This document shows positions 37,680 through 51,203 of a stretch of 64,000 nt of DNA, piece by piece; within the stretch, counting starts at the first letter, position 1, and every line of letters starts with the position of its first letter. Source of the stretch: Augochlora pura (taxonomy: Eukaryota; Arthropoda; Insecta; Hymenoptera; Halictidae); NCBI RefSeq assembly GCF_028453695.1, contig NC_135780.1, positions 11,591,172-11,655,171 of the forward strand, in the 5' to 3' direction. Under the pieces are notes generated by a model. That model saw nothing but the letters and a program-made list of their open reading frames with translations. It did no database searches and was not told the DNA's origin. Made by a program: the position numbers and the translations under genes.

Positions 37680-39934
37680 GCTGCTACGATACTCGACGTC
37701 CTTTTCGTGTCCCTGCGATAAATGGACTGTCTCGCACGGTTGGCGAACACCAGAGATCACCGTCTCGCGCGCGACAACGCTGCGCTGCCGAGGAACGCTC
37801 TCAGAAATGACTCGCTAATACAATCGGGGCACAACCGTGGTTAGGTTCCAACACGAATCAACGGTTAAACACTTTCGACGAAACTGGCCCAGAGAATATC
37901 CTACGCCATACTTCGTCTCGCGCAAGTCTCGCGCCCACCAACACCGACACCAGTCGCACACACAACTAACTTTTCTCCTTTGCGCTTCGCTCGTCGCGTG
38001 TTACGTCATCAGCTGATCTTGAATAAGTGTTCTTCGCTGCTTCGGAAAGAGAACGTACAGAAATTTGACGGTTCTGCTGCTTCGGTGACCCGTGGACACC
38101 CAATTTTCTCACGAATCAATCGTTCACGTCGATTTTCCTTGAAATCTTTATCGGTTAGACTCCTTCGATAAGACGTAAATTGGGCCGCGCTCTCACAGAT
38201 GGCGTCATCGGCCCGTGCGCGACTTATGGCGGCTTCCGCGAGAGGGCAAATCGAAATAAACGAGTAAAAGTAACAATTCTCGTTGGTACTCGATTTTTCT
38301 TAAAAAAATAAATTATTTATTTAACCATGGAATAAGTTAAAGAATAAGATCACTGTAGGAATATGCTTCTCAGACATATACATGATCACAAAGTATTTCG
38401 AGTTAGTAATAATTAGTTGATTAACTTAATATAAAATAATATAAAACAATATTTTCGTGGTATATGTCGTTTATGATTTCTTTTCAGTCATACTTTCAAG
38501 ATTTGGAAATTACCAGTCAGTTTTCCTATCTTCAGCAAGAGAGCGCTGTGCACAATCTTAGATTCTTCGATCTTAGATTCGTCTATTCTATGGTTTTAGC
38601 TACTAGTTACAATCGTAAAACACAAGATTCGAAAAATCAGGGTCAAGTAGAACAGAGAAAACGTTTATTGACACGAGTGTATTTTACTAAGCAATTAGGT
38701 AACCATATTGTTTTTTTATACCTCGTAAGTCACTTTCATCGATTTTTGTTTATTGTCGTACTTGTCCGTTTACATACATATACGAATGCAAGAGTAATCG
38801 TAATTCTATATCTACGGTAGAAAGTAATAAATACAAAGTTTAATAATTATATCTATCTATATCTATATCTATATTTATATATATACAAAGCACTTGTTTT
38901 CGTGGGTTTATCAATATACAAACGCAATTCGTTCGCGTTTTGATAAGTCGTGTGTTTCTGTCAAATATCATCGTGTATCTTCGAAAATGATACGGCCCTA
39001 GTACACAAGATATATCGTAGATTTTTTGCTTCTTTCGCCTCACTCAACCGAGGTTGTACAAATTAGAATCTGTCCTACGATATCCTCTAACGTTGATCAT
39101 TCCATGAGTATGCGACTAATATCGGTATAGAAAAATGTAATTGATCTATTTAACGAAATTATTGTGCGAGATCAGTCTTATGACAATACACAGTTTACGA
39201 GTCTAGTCAGTCTGAATCCAATATATTCAGTTATCAACTTCCGATCGAGTCGAGCAAACCAATATGAATCACAGAATCGAAATTCGAAATTGTTCGTTTG
39301 TCGGCCATCTTGGAAGATGCTCTGCGAATTTTAGGAAACGTTCGAAAAGTTAAACGTCCATTAAAAACATTATTTAAACAATCGCCAATCCTAATGAATT
39401 GCTATAAAAAATTTATATTTATAGGTGGATAAAGAATTGGTGGTTCAATGGTTCGCCAGACTCGAGTGTCGAAATAATCGTGAAGTATTGCCGTTGAAAT
39501 TCACTTGTAATAGCGAGGAATCTTAACAAGATTAATATTTACGGTAGGTAATACTTTTGATTTCAAGACCAAAATGCGATCGGCTTCACGTACAGTAAAA
39601 ATTAACTTTTTAAAATGTTCAAAAGATCCTGGGTGAGAAACATGCTTAAACGTACTCGCACGGTTGCCAATAGATGTCTCCAGCGTTCCGACACATGCCG
39701 ACAGCAAGGATCTACATTGTCTTTCTGATCACATTAGATAAATGGCACACGTGGATGCTTCCTAGTAAGGCACCGACCCAATGTAAACGAGAATCCAGTC
39801 GATTCCTTCATCGTGTCAGAATATTCCATCCTCGCAATCGCTTGTGATCGCATATCCGGATCCGCGATCAATATGCCTCATCGGCTGCCAGTCTCAGCAG
39901 TTGCTTTAGTTAACCGACAAGGTTGCATTTATAG
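37680..39934. other. UPF1 upstream region and bib 3' UTR
   Basis: 37680-38250 is GC-balanced and should contain the UPF1 promoter and leader. 38300-39934 is AT-rich and probably bib 3' UTR, as both genes are on the minus strand. Reverse-strand AATAAA motifs lie near 38749 and 38669. A (TATC/TATATC)n stretch is at 38850-38886. No protein reading was recognised. Confidence 0.5.
38850..38886. repeat. TATC/TATATC microsatellite
   Basis: Imperfect ATCT and ATATCT units followed by TATATA, in AT-rich DNA between UPF1 and bib. Confidence 0.75.
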
Positions 39935-42900
39935 TCAGTATTGCGGATTCGGTGAGTTTCTTTGGAAATTTTGTTGGCTCTGCTGTAAAGGTGCAGCTGG
40001 GGAAGGTCTGCCTGGATCACGGTACTGTGGGGGGCCGGAAGGCCCACTGGGTGGGCCCGGTTGACCCGAAGGACCGGGTACTTTCCCGTAGTTCCCTCTG
40101 GTGGAGCCTTGGTAGCTACCGTACGCCGAATCATCGCTGCGCCTAGAAATGTGACCGTACATGCTTTCCGGTCTCCTAGAATTAGCTGTATTTTCAGTAT
40201 TAACGGTCAACTGCTGTGGCTGTTGCTGCTGTTGTTGTTGTTGTTGCTGTTGTTGTTGTGGATGATGGCTCTGTCCAGCGTTTTGGACACCCTGAGCTGA
40301 TGGGGAGCTCTGATTGACAGGAGGAGGAGCAGGAGCGCGCCCGTATATACTGGACCCGGTGGACACGCCATAGATTCCATTTTCCCGAGTACTCAGGCTG
40401 GTCGAGATTCCCCTGATACCGTATATGCTTTGAGTACATTGTTGTAACTGATTCTGCATGTTCTGGTTGGTGCTGTTATGGTTCTGGGTAGTCTGTGCCG
40501 GGCCGCTTGGTCCGCTCTGTGGCTGCTGTTGGCCCTCTCGTGAGTTCTGGGATGGGGTCTGTCCTATCCTGATCGGGTAAAGGCTCTGAGCCGGCACCAG
40601 GGGACCCGGTTTTGGAATCATCAGACCGTCCTTGGTCCCGGTGGTCGACTTCGCGTAGACGCTTTGAGAGCGATTCAAGTTGGCCCGAGTCAACGGCGGC
40701 GACTTGCAGTACAAAGATTTAGTTCCACCATAAATCGATTCGACCCGCTCCAAAGCTGTGGGCGGCGCGCTATAAATGGAAGAAGACGCGGCTCCGGCCA
40801 CGGGGCGATAGGTGGCATAAGCGCTGGGGAACTTGGGCCCCGTAGGCTTGTCCAGGTCGTCGTAGGTGTCCTCATCGGACCTCATCGACGAGTTGTCCCC
40901 GTCGTCTACGTCTCGCGAATCTCTGGACCGTTTCGGGTTCAACACGTACTCGTGCAGCAACGCTGCCACTGCGCTACCCGACAATGGACCCACCCAGTAG
41001 ACCCAGTGGTTGTCCCATCGGTTGCTAACGAACGCCGGTCCCAATGCTCTGGCTGGATTCAGGAACGGGCTCTGAAACACAAACAGATCGAATGATAATC
41101 CTGTTTAGACTTTAACGCTATCCAACGATATTAAATCTAATTGATATTAGAATAGGATTCATTTACTGCTAATAGAATGGAATATGCTCGACAATAGAAC
41201 AGCTTTCTTTTGTTAAAATTGCAGATGCAGCGATCTCAGCTACCGGCACAAAGAAAAAAAATCGAACAACTGCGGGTTGCGTCATCAGTTTCGAGCGGAT
41301 TAAAAGGGCAAGGATCATCGGTTGCTCCACAGGCTAATGATCAAGGAAGTGATCCGCGATTCCTGGTTACACGATCGGTTATTCGATGTTGTGGGTTTAG
41401 TCGATACTCCGCCGGGTCGGAAGTCGACATTGGATACTCCGGGGACACCCGAGCGTCGGGTGCAAACATTTTCGACGCAGTAGTTTCGCGTTTCTTTTTA
41501 CGGTTGCATTGTACACACACTTTCCGGAGCAGGTGGCATCGAGATCGAGTTCTTTCTTCTTTTTTTCTCTGCTCCGTCTCTTTCTCTGCCCCCGAAACTC
41601 CTCCTTGTTCCCCTCGTCTGGCCTGTTCTTAGAGCGCAGGTGCTCTTTAAAGACGCGGACGTGGGTCCGATTCGAAAGAGATCGAGAGACGCCTCGGATA
41701 GACCGGTTACTCGTGGGGGAACAGGGGAAAGGTGGTCGCTATCACGGGATTCCGGCGAACGCACGGAGGTTTTCGGTCTCAAAAAAGATAACCCCGAGTA
41801 TCGCTAAGACCGAATATAGGAGGGTTGAGTAAAGGTGTGATTTCTAGCTCGAATCTAGTCTAATGAATTGCTTCCATTTTAAGGTGAACCGATTTCTGTT
41901 CAGTGGAATGCATTCCAGGCGGTTTCACTCACCGAAACTAAGGTGGCCGCCGTATATGCTGCGGCCAACACGCCGGCTGGTTTCGAAGAGATGGACATCG
42001 GCAGCGTCTTGGCGGACTCCGAGGTGAAATGAGCGAGGACAATTAGCACAGACAACGCCAGCTCCACTAGCAGCCTTTCGATGGCTCCGCTCAGGCGGCC
42101 GGGGGACGTCAAGGTTTGCGTGTTCGACGGCGTAGTCACTCTGTAACAGAAACAAACCGTGTGAACTAGTCGTTCTCGATTTCAGATTTAGGATCACCTA
42201 AAAGTGGGTAGTAACTCGCAAATAGGATTATCGATTGGACCCCGGTTATGATTGACCGACGCATATGGCGTCGTTTGCGACAACGGGGTACAATGCACAG
42301 ATGATTTTCCCATTGAGAACGATACCAACTCTGCAACCCCGTGGCGACCGTCTCCCCGTGGAGTAATGTTTATATTAGCCGGTGCATCCACGAACCCCTC
42401 TGTTTCTTTTGCATAAAGCCTCGTTAATTTTCTCGCCTCGTACAATCTTATGGGGTCATAGTCATGTGACCCGTTGGACCACCATTTACGCAGGCAGCAG
42501 CGAGTTCACCAACAGGTTGCGTAGCCAATTTGTTCGTCGCTGACCAAATAATTTTTCGGAAAAGTATTGCAAAATAGTTTTGGGGAGCGACGCCCTTTGA
42601 GCTCCTACTCCCTCTAGAGCCCTCCGGAACTATGAAAGGACTTTACACCTGTGTGAAAACATCTCTTCAACGTGGGATTATAGGCTGATCCACGTTCTAA
42701 ACGGACAAAGATCACGCTCGATCAAAAGTTCTCCCCACGGATCGATGCAAATGAGATACTCTGGGCCCCTCCGTTCCCGTTACTGACGTAATCGCGTCAC
42801 GAGAGAGCGAATTGATGGAATCAGAAATGCAGATCACGACTACACAATGGGATTAACTGCGTTGTCTGTGGACAACGAGGGTGGACGCCAGAAGAAAGAA

Positions 42901-45900
42901 AAGCTCCTTTCGCGAGCCAGCGCCGTGATAAGCAACATTTTATTCGTTTTCACCCTCGTTCGTCATTGTGCACATGTAACAAAGGAGGCACGAACAACCT
43001 GGCTTCATAATTCCCGCGCAGAAACGTCCTAGAAGAAGTGCCTTCGGAAATATGTTTGAATAAACCTGCAAATGATTCTAAGCATAGCGGGCCGGCGTAG
43101 TTAACAGAAGCTCCGCGATCCAAGTGTTGAAATCTCGTCGAGAGGCGACTAGCAACCTCCGCTACAGGAAAAGGGGATGCTTTTTTGCCGTCCGGGAGGC
43201 GAGCTAGACTTCATTTTTCTGCGAACAAACGCGGAAGAACGAGCGACGAGACGCACAATGGACTGGAGCGCGGATCAACCCCTCGATCTCGCGCCGTTCC
43301 CACCCCTTCCCGCGCCGAAAGCGCGGAGAACACAGAACCATTTCCGTCAAAAGTTCCCCGAAGAGTGGATCGTGTCGAATCGCTTGAGCCGCGATATTAA
43401 ATTTAATGGCGGTCGAATTTAGGGCACTGGCGACAAGTGTTCGCAGAGGCCGGACTCGGTCAAGCTTTCGTAGATTAGCGACCCCCTCGTCGAATTTCTC
43501 ACGACTGTACTTCTTCGCCTTAAATTACTTGTAAACGAGTCCATGTTTAACCGTACATTAGTATGCCCATCAAATTGGGTCCAAGCCATTTAACTATCGA
43601 ACAGTCCAGGACTCCCTCGATCGTCCATCTGAACTTTCCCAGAGGGCAAGACTTTATAATGGAATCGCTCGAGGATCTCCGATCGCCGTGTAATCGCATG
43701 TGGCGGTTTTCCTCGCCGGGAACGGGGATAGGGTGGACTCACCCCAGACAGGGGTGGGCCACCGATATCAATAGCTCATTAAACACGACAGAGGCGCGCA
43801 CTGCAACCGACACAACCGCTCCCCAAATTGAAATTTATTTAAAAGCATCGTGTAATCCCCCCGGGGGCTGTTTACCGGGGATTCCCCTTTTGCCACGATG
43901 CGAATATGGGGCACAGGTTGCACGCAGTCTCGCTCTCGAGTCAAGTGCACGAGGGATTAAATGGTCTTCCGATCGACTGATCGCGTGGACCTCGATCGCC
44001 GACAGTGCTCTCTCTCTCAGCAAACGTGAGAAAACACCGACGAAACAAGTGCCGGGAGTATCGGGTGCCTCTGCGAAACTGCATCTCCGATCGGTCTGGT
44101 CCAAGATTCATGTAACAGGTTCCCAGGCGCGTGATGCATCCTCGAATGCACTCTCTACCATTTGGGAAACATTTGGAAAAACGTATACTCCCAGTACATA
44201 ATCCTTGATTTAACTTTAATTTCTCCGAATCTATCTACAAGACTTTCAAGCAGTAATTACTACTGTATGCAAAGTCTGTTGAAACTATAGGAACTCATAT
44301 TTCCATGTATTTTGTTAAGGGTCCGGAGCGAAACTTCGGGGATTTTTCACGGGTACCTTGTACATTTCCTGCACGAGACCCGCCACCCGTGGAAGAAATA
44401 CGAAGCGACAAAGCAGGGGAACTCTCTTTGAAAGCAGGTCGGATCAGGATTCTATTCTCTTTTCTGAACGGGAGGAAACGGCCGAAGAAAGGCAGCAGGA
44501 AGTCTGTACACCCACAAGTCCGGCTCTGTCTTTTCGAAGAGAATTCGATAATAAGCACCGCACTAGCAACTTTGAAATCTCAAGCCTACGGAAACGATTT
44601 TTCTTAACTATGACCCGATACTGCTAATTTAAAAGCGAAAGATTTTATCAAACTGCTTTGAGAATGCTTTTCAAACGTCAAAGTATTTATTCCTAGATGA
44701 TTTTTGCCTAGCATAAAGGAACGTAGAGCTTTGCAAAGAAAAGAAGCATCAGGACAGATCGATGAATGGCAGGAACACGTTTGGGAATGCCGGCCCGTAA
44801 ATTTCCGTTCACCTTTTTTTTCCCGATGCACCGGTGTCTGGATGATCCACCGTTTGTAACGGATCGACGTGTCTACGAAGGTGGAAAACATCTGCCAGGC
44901 CGCTGCGCGTTCGATCCTTGCCGAAAGAGAATCATTTATGGGCCCCGAAGGCTCCTTTTGTGAGCATCAGTGCCCGGGACTCGCGGCTACGATGCTCGAA
45001 AGGACCACGAGCCTGGATATTCCTTTTGTGCAACATGTGGCCGGCACGTGTTTCCCCGTAGAAAGCTACGCTGCCACCGTCGCCGCCGCCGGACCACGAT
45101 TTATATAGGGATCTATAGGATCTGCCGGAGAAGAAGGATCTACATTACGATCCACGGACAGCTGGCTCTCCTCCTCTCCGCCTTAACAGGTCAATAGGGC
45201 CCCTTCATCCTAGAATAGCCGCGGGGTGCAACCATGAACGTTCGTCACGGTAAAAGAATTATTATGATTTATTATTGGAAACTATGAATTACAGTTTCTG
45301 AAAGTTGTGTTATTCTCTAGTTATTAACAAACGAAAGGACAGGAATTTTGTTGCCAGTGAAACGTTCGGATTACTGTACTGAGCAATACTATAACATCAA
45401 AATTGAATCAAGGAAGGAGCAGTCTCGAACCCGTTAAGAAACCAAGAAACTCGGTCGCAGTTTAAAGAAGGTCGTCACGCCGCTCGAAAAGTCTAGCGCT
45501 TAATTATGTTGGTCGTTAACAGACCGGCCGCTTGTGAATCTAATCGTGCGCAGCCTACCACCGGAGAACCGAGAGATTCTTAAGAACGAACACGTGGTCG
45601 CGACCATCTGTTGGCATCCAGCTCCGGTTCGACCCTGTGTCCGCTCTGCAGCCTCCTTTATTCCCTTCTCAGCATCGATTCTTTCTACGTCTTCGTATTC
45701 AGAACGGTTCTCCGACTACAGAGCGGTATTTCAAAGCAGATATGCGGACGAGCCTAACCAGAGATCCGAAAACTTTCAATGAAACTTATGCATTGCCTCG
45801 AGAACATCTGCATAAGTACCCTGATGGAACTTTGATGGCAGCTTCAAGCAATCACACAAGTAAATCCGTTTATAGGTGACAGAGATTACCAACTCTCAGG

Positions 45901-48900
45901 CGCTATTAAAATACTGCAAGAAAAAGAACAACTTGAAGAATTCGCACCGCCTCCACCCGAGGAAGGGTTCGCTTGGAGAGTTTTTCTGATTTATCATACT
46001 CAGACGAGAGGCGTAAATTTTCCCAGTACCCAACTTAAATATTTAGCTTAAAAAGAGACGCCAGGCGTCGGTGGTTTAAGAGGTGCCCGGTGAAGTGGGA
46101 CCACGTGTTTCAAACATTTCTTCTTCGTTTTTTTTTTGCCCGGTTACATTTTATTTTTACTAACCAGAGAGAAAGAGAGAGTCGCGGTCCTCTCTGTGGA
46201 CGCATTTTCCGAAGCCTGAAATAACTTACCGAAAGAGGAACAGTGGCGTTAGCAGCCGGAGAGAAGAGGGAGGGGAACGACAGCCGAGGCTGTAAAAGCT
46301 AAAATCGCGACGGCTCTTTGTGCGGACGGTAAAACGTGTTCCGTGGAGCAGGTAAAGCATTCCTACTGAAACGGCTCTACCTGACCCACCTGGCTTTCAC
46401 GCTGCATTTTCGGCCGAACAACAGTTTCTCTCCTTATACATAAAGGGAGTTGAAGCGCGGCATGCCCGTGCGCAAAATCAAAGAATTGCATTTCCTTTCG
46501 TTCTGGAGCAAAATGATTCTAGCTTCGCGTAAACACCTAACATTCGCTCCATTTCCAGGTTCAAACGCGTTGGACGACACGGTCAGATTCCACGGAACAT
46601 CAATACGGATCGGAAAAGCGGAAACCATGTGATGAGACGCGGTTTTATATGTTTGACCATCGCATCGACGGATGTCGCCGAGGTTCCCCTTATTCAAAGC
46701 GGGACTTAAGAACCCAATATCAAGAGGTTCTCGAGAAAGCTTAGGATATTGCATGTCGGCTATGAGAATTTGCATCTACAGATATTTCAGTGCTCGACAA
46801 ACTCTCGATCGTCCATTAAACTGTGGTAAAATAGAGGGTTCCAGCTTAATTAGAATTTCAAAAACGTTTACGAAAGAAACAATGCAGCTGATACGGCGAG
46901 AGGACGTGATTTTCAAGCAAAAACTTGTTGCCAATGATTTGAGAGGGCAGGACACGGGGCTGTCTCTTCGCTGGACATCCAGCAAGCCACGCGCACAACG
47001 TGTCTGGCCCGACGTCACAACACACCTGCTTCCTCACAGCTGTTTCCTCGGTCCGTGGTGGCAAACTCCCCTGACAAATAGGTTTATACCATGAACGAAC
47101 CCTCCCCTGTGGAACTCATGTTAATTCCAAGAGAAACCTTGGCGAACTCGACTCTGAAAATCACGATTCTCTGCTTCACCCAAATATAATTTCATTTTAT
47201 AAATTTTCAAACTTTGTTTATACGACGGAGTTTGCTTTTCAGCTTAGAACATTGTATCAAGGTTTCTAGAATCTAACAAAGAGCTTCTCGAATTTTTTGC
47301 AGAAAAACGAATGCCGCTCTAAAAAATGGCGTGCCATTAAAGTCGATGAGGATCTAATGGGAAAAACTTGTAACCCGGTGATAGTAAATTCTTTACGGAT
47401 GGTTAGATTCTCGCGGTTTCCGATTCTCCCATAATATCTGGTTAGCCCTCCCCCCGCCCTAGCATTACGATTTATCGACTCCGTTCCCTTTTCTCGTCTC
47501 TATTTCCTTTTTTTATTTATATTCCAGGGCAGAGGAGCGAGGGCTGAGCGCGTCAACCCCTGTCGTTTCGGCTGCGACGACGCAAGGATACGTGTTTTAC
47601 AAACGCCGCCCGCGACTCGTTCGCAACAGATGCAAGAATATGGGCGCCACCCCTCCCCCTCTTGCTCCTCGCACCCTGTTCGACCGGTCATCTTTTTTGC
47701 CCCCCTGGTCCCCAGAGATAGGAGACCACATCCTTAGAGGGATGACGAACTCGACCGGTTAACTAGAGCATTGTTCGATTATTATTTCGGTACATATCGC
47801 GCACTTGTTGTCTCTTTGTGCGGTCGTATGGTGGTCAGAGGGTGGTTTTCGTCTCTAAGGGATGAACGTGCCGCCCCGACCGCGATGGCAAACATTCTCT
47901 TTTATTTTTTTATCTTGATATGCGAACGCATAATTTTGGGCCCCCACGGAGTTATTTGGTCGTTAAAATTTCAGTTTCTAGTTAGCTTAGCTTGATTTGT
48001 TCTCACATCAAAATTAATCTAAAATAATTGAACCCTCTTCGAGCATACGATCATCTAGTCTTCAATCGTCGCAGTGTTACCTGTTCGCTGAACCTGTAGC
48101 GGGTCACAGGTTGCATATTCGTGGACCCTAAATTCACTGGAGGGTCGCAGGCCGAGCAACGCCCCTATATTCGGAACCCCATCAAATTTCATCGATACTC
48201 TCCCGGCAGAGGCAAGGGTAAAGATTCCATTTTATACAGGGATGGTATTTACAATATCCAAATATAATATTACAATTTTAAATATAGTACTACAATTTTA
48301 GGAAATTTGTAAATTGGTTTGGAGAGAGAAGTAATACGAATCCAATTCGATATCGTCGAGGCTGAGCTTCCGGGGATTCTAATCCGACGGCCACACGACC
48401 CGAGGCCGTGTAGGACAGTTTCCGGTCCAGACTGTGACGTTAATTTCGGGCGTGCAAGTGGCGAGGACCGGAGGCGCCGAGGAAAACAGGGGAGCCGTAT
48501 AGGAGAAAACGAGAGAGGAGGATGAGCAAAAGAAGAAGGAAGAGAAGGAGGGGGAGGACAATGATCCTCGGAAACGTAGGGAAACATCTGCCTCAGCTCT
48601 CCGGATTACGACGTGTCCTCCCCTTCAACGAGCCGATCGGGTCGTGAAACTTGTCCCACCTTGGCATGCATAGGTATTCATTATCTTGGTTTTTGGTGCA
48701 CACACGTTCTTGATCCCTCGCCCCCCCCCCCTCCCTTTACCGGGCTCACCTTCTTGCGGATCTTTTTTGGTCCACGAAACATCTGCGGCAGCTGCGAAGC
48801 GGTGGCCTGCCGCAGGACTCGAGGAACGAGGCAGGTGCTCGGGCTTCGAAGAAGCTCCTCTCCCGTCCCACCTCTCCTTCGCCGCTGCCAATTACGCGTG

Positions 48901-51203
48901 CCTCTTTCTGCCCTTTCTCCTTCCGCGCACTTTTGCTTGCTTTTCAATCTTTTCTCTCTCCCTCCCTCCTTTCTCTCTCTCTCTCTCTCTCTCTCCCTAA
49001 TCTCCTCAGCAGCCTTCCTTTTCTTTACGTTTAAATCAAGCATCTGGAACCTGGCGCGAGAGTCGCCTCGATTTTGACTCGTAAAGGGGTAGTTATACTA
49101 CATTGACGCTAGTTATGGTTTTCAAACATTTTCTATGCCTTCAGGCAGGCTCTAGTTGCTTGCATCTGTTATGTCCAGTTGAACAATTTGTTAAACAATT
49201 GTAATAAGATTTAGATTCTACGCTCGAGCGACTGTGTGCAAGAAAATGGACGAATGAATGGTAGCTAAAGATATAGGCGGCTACACCTGGACGACGGTGT
49301 TGCGAGCAACGCAGACAGTGGAGGTGGTCGAGGAGCCGGTCGTGCCCCCCTCCCAGGGGCCCCCTTTTTCTCCATTTTTCTCTCGCGATATTCGACGCAC
49401 GAGCGGGATCGCGGCACGTGCACGGACCGAGTCGCAGCCGCGGGCTGGTCCTCCTCGAAAGATCTCGTTCCTCAAGATGATCGGGACCGGTCTCGCTCGT
49501 TCAATTACGGGTCGGCGACCCGTACATTAATAATACTTTGGAGAAATTTGTCGAAGCTAAATTCGTCCCAAAACACAGTGTTCCAGATAATTTTCTAACT
49601 TCTCTGTCTTTGTTTCAGAGCTACCAGGGACCAAACACGATATAAACTTCTGCATTTCGAGCTTGTAAGGTTCAGAGTCATTCCTTTGTTAAGTCTAGCA
49701 TTTATTTATTTATTTCAAAATAGCGTTAATGTTCCGCGAACGAGAAACTGAGGAAACGAACCCATTGCTGGATACGTGTATTTGGTCTCCAAATGAGCCC
49801 TTGCCTGCCATATCTGGCAGCTGCTCCCTTGGAGACCGCGTATCTCGCTTTTTCTTTACCAACGAATATTTCTTCCGCACACTGCAGTCGTGGAATGTCT
49901 AACGTTTCGTTTATCTATCACTCAGGAACTTCTTCCCGATAAAGAATCGTCGAGCGAACTATTTTTAACAAAGACCCCTCTTTATATATAGCGCATAAGC
50001 AAGAAAATTTAAATGTCTCCTAGGGGGTCGTATCAATGAATACGGGAGGGTGATTGATTGAAGCCCGCATGTAATAGCGACCGAATAATATCGCTAGCAG
50101 ATAATCTCGAACAGTTCAAGTGTGAAAGGAGCACGGTAACAAGCAATTTGTTTCTTTTTTAGGTGGACTTACCCGTAGAGCATCGCAGCACCAGCTATTC
50201 CACCTCCGCATTGTGCAGCGATGTAGAGAGCAGCGCGGAGCAGTGAAATCCGTCGACAGAGAGCGAAAGACACCGAGACAGCTGGATTCACGTGGCCACC
50301 TGCATGTACAACCATTTTATCGCATTAGTATCGGTTCACCGGGTGTCGAAGGCGACGATTCTCGTCCCATGCCCGACCCATGCAACTATTCGGACAATGA
50401 CCGAAAATTTCGAATCTCGGGCGATGATGACTTAAAGTTAATCCAGGGCTTTGAAAACTTTCGTCTCGTACACTCTTCGTCAAAGAATGCCGCTAGTTGT
50501 ATGCCGACGAGACTGAAGCTTCGTTCCAGAGAACTATATTTCCACTAACCGCTAGAATCGGTTAACAAGCTAATCGAGACGAGCCATCACGGCTGGCTAC
50601 GAACGCGACAATTGCAATCTTCGTTACGTTTCCATCAGATGTCTCGTCTTGGCGTCGTCAACTGATACCGTTGCTTCGCATATAATGTCGTTCGCAACGT
50701 TTACGGTTCTAAACTTAGAAATTAACGCCCCTTTACGCAATTATACTGCCGCGCTAAAGTTTGTTACGGCTCTAGTAACTAGGGGTTGGTTCTTTTATAG
50801 ACTCGTACGCAGCGATTACGCCAAAACATAAAGGGGCATTATTTCAGGAGTTTATATGGTATAGATTTTAAATGAAATAGAAGATGGTCTTACCACTGAT
50901 ATGTCCAAAGATGAGAGAAATCGCAGCGATGGCGAATCCGGAGGCAACAGCGGTGGAGAGGACAGAGAGTCCGCTGCCAGAGACTGCGGAGGACGCCGCG
51001 GCGCCGGAAACCGTCAAGCTGAAGAGGAAAGTGGCAAAACACTCGACGGCGACCGCTCTCCAGAGCTCGAGGCTGCGCGCCTCGATCGACATCGGGGCTT
51101 TCCTCTCGGTCACATCGGCGTTGTTCTCTCTCAACGTCGAGATCCTCGTCAACAGAGTGACAATGTGCGCATCCAACTCGCGTGATAACGTTTCCGTTGC
51201 CAT
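39935..51203 (-). CDS. bib: Big brain, neurogenic aquaporin-family channel
   Basis: Big brain is a MIP-family membrane protein that promotes Notch signalling in insect neurogenesis; the fly protein conducts monovalent cations. Four minus-strand exons, 51203-50894, 50299-50173, 42140-41933 and 41071-39935, encode 593 residues (fly protein about 700). The MIP fold is complete: first helices from exon 1 (ELWRAVAVECFATFLFSLTV), the first NPA box at residues 108-110 (GGHVNPAVSVSFALCRR), middle helices in exon 3, and the second NPA box at 220-222 (FLNPARALGPAFVSNRWDNH). A long cytoplasmic tail follows, rich in Ser, Pro, Gln and Tyr, with repeated SIYG/SVYA motifs and a Gln run. Exons 2 and 3 are 8 kb apart. 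MATETLSREL is taken as the start because it is the first ATG in the frame that leads into the MIP fold. Confidence 0.95.
40211..40261 (-). repeat. CAG/CAA repeat encoding poly-glutamine in Bib tail
   Basis: A mixed CAA/CAG run encodes thirteen glutamines followed by Pro-Gln-Gln in the Bib cytoplasmic tail. Mixed codons suggest it is more stable than a pure CAG array. Length may vary between individuals. Confidence 0.9.
45637..46051 (+). pseudogene. Unrecognised coding-like segment, frame-shifted, in bib intron
   Basis: Two overlapping plus-strand frames read like protein. Frame A (45637-45879) includes ERYFKADMRTSLTRDPKTFN and YALPREHLHKYPDGTL, then stops. Frame B, shifted by one base, opens around 45836 and runs 69 codons from 45842 to a TAA at 46049-46051, with NPFIGDRDYQLSGAIKILQ, EFAPPPPEEGFAWRVF and GVNFPSTQLKYLA. 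The two join naturally near 45835-45842 if one base is ignored. There is no in-frame ATG for frame B and no credible intron between the two (too short). It could be a decayed intronless retrocopy, a transposon remnant, or an exon of a nested gene. I do not recognise the family, and chance is not excluded. Confidence 0.35.
48972..48994. repeat. (CT)n microsatellite
   Basis: About eleven CT units within a pyrimidine-rich stretch (48890-49010) in the large bib intron. Confidence 0.85.

Larger units (their letters stand above)
42141..50172 (-). other. 8 kb bib intron (between the two NPA-box exons)
   Basis: This intron separates the exon with the first NPA box from the exon with the middle helices. 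It is GC-balanced with many long but unsupported open frames on both strands, for example 212 codons at 43563-44201. A coding-like plus-strand segment at 45637-46051 is listed separately. A (CT)n run is at 48972-48994 inside a longer pyrimidine tract. One Su(H)-type octamer (CGTGAGAA, 44025-44032) is present but could be chance. Confidence 0.6.

Noticed and set aside
44025..44032. Su(H)-type octamer CGTGAGAA in the bib intron
   Set aside because: A single 8-mer in an 8 kb intron is expected by chance, and no paired site was seen.
43563..44201. 212-codon open frame in the big bib intron
   Set aside because: No domain pattern, no splice context, and the translation looks random in composition.
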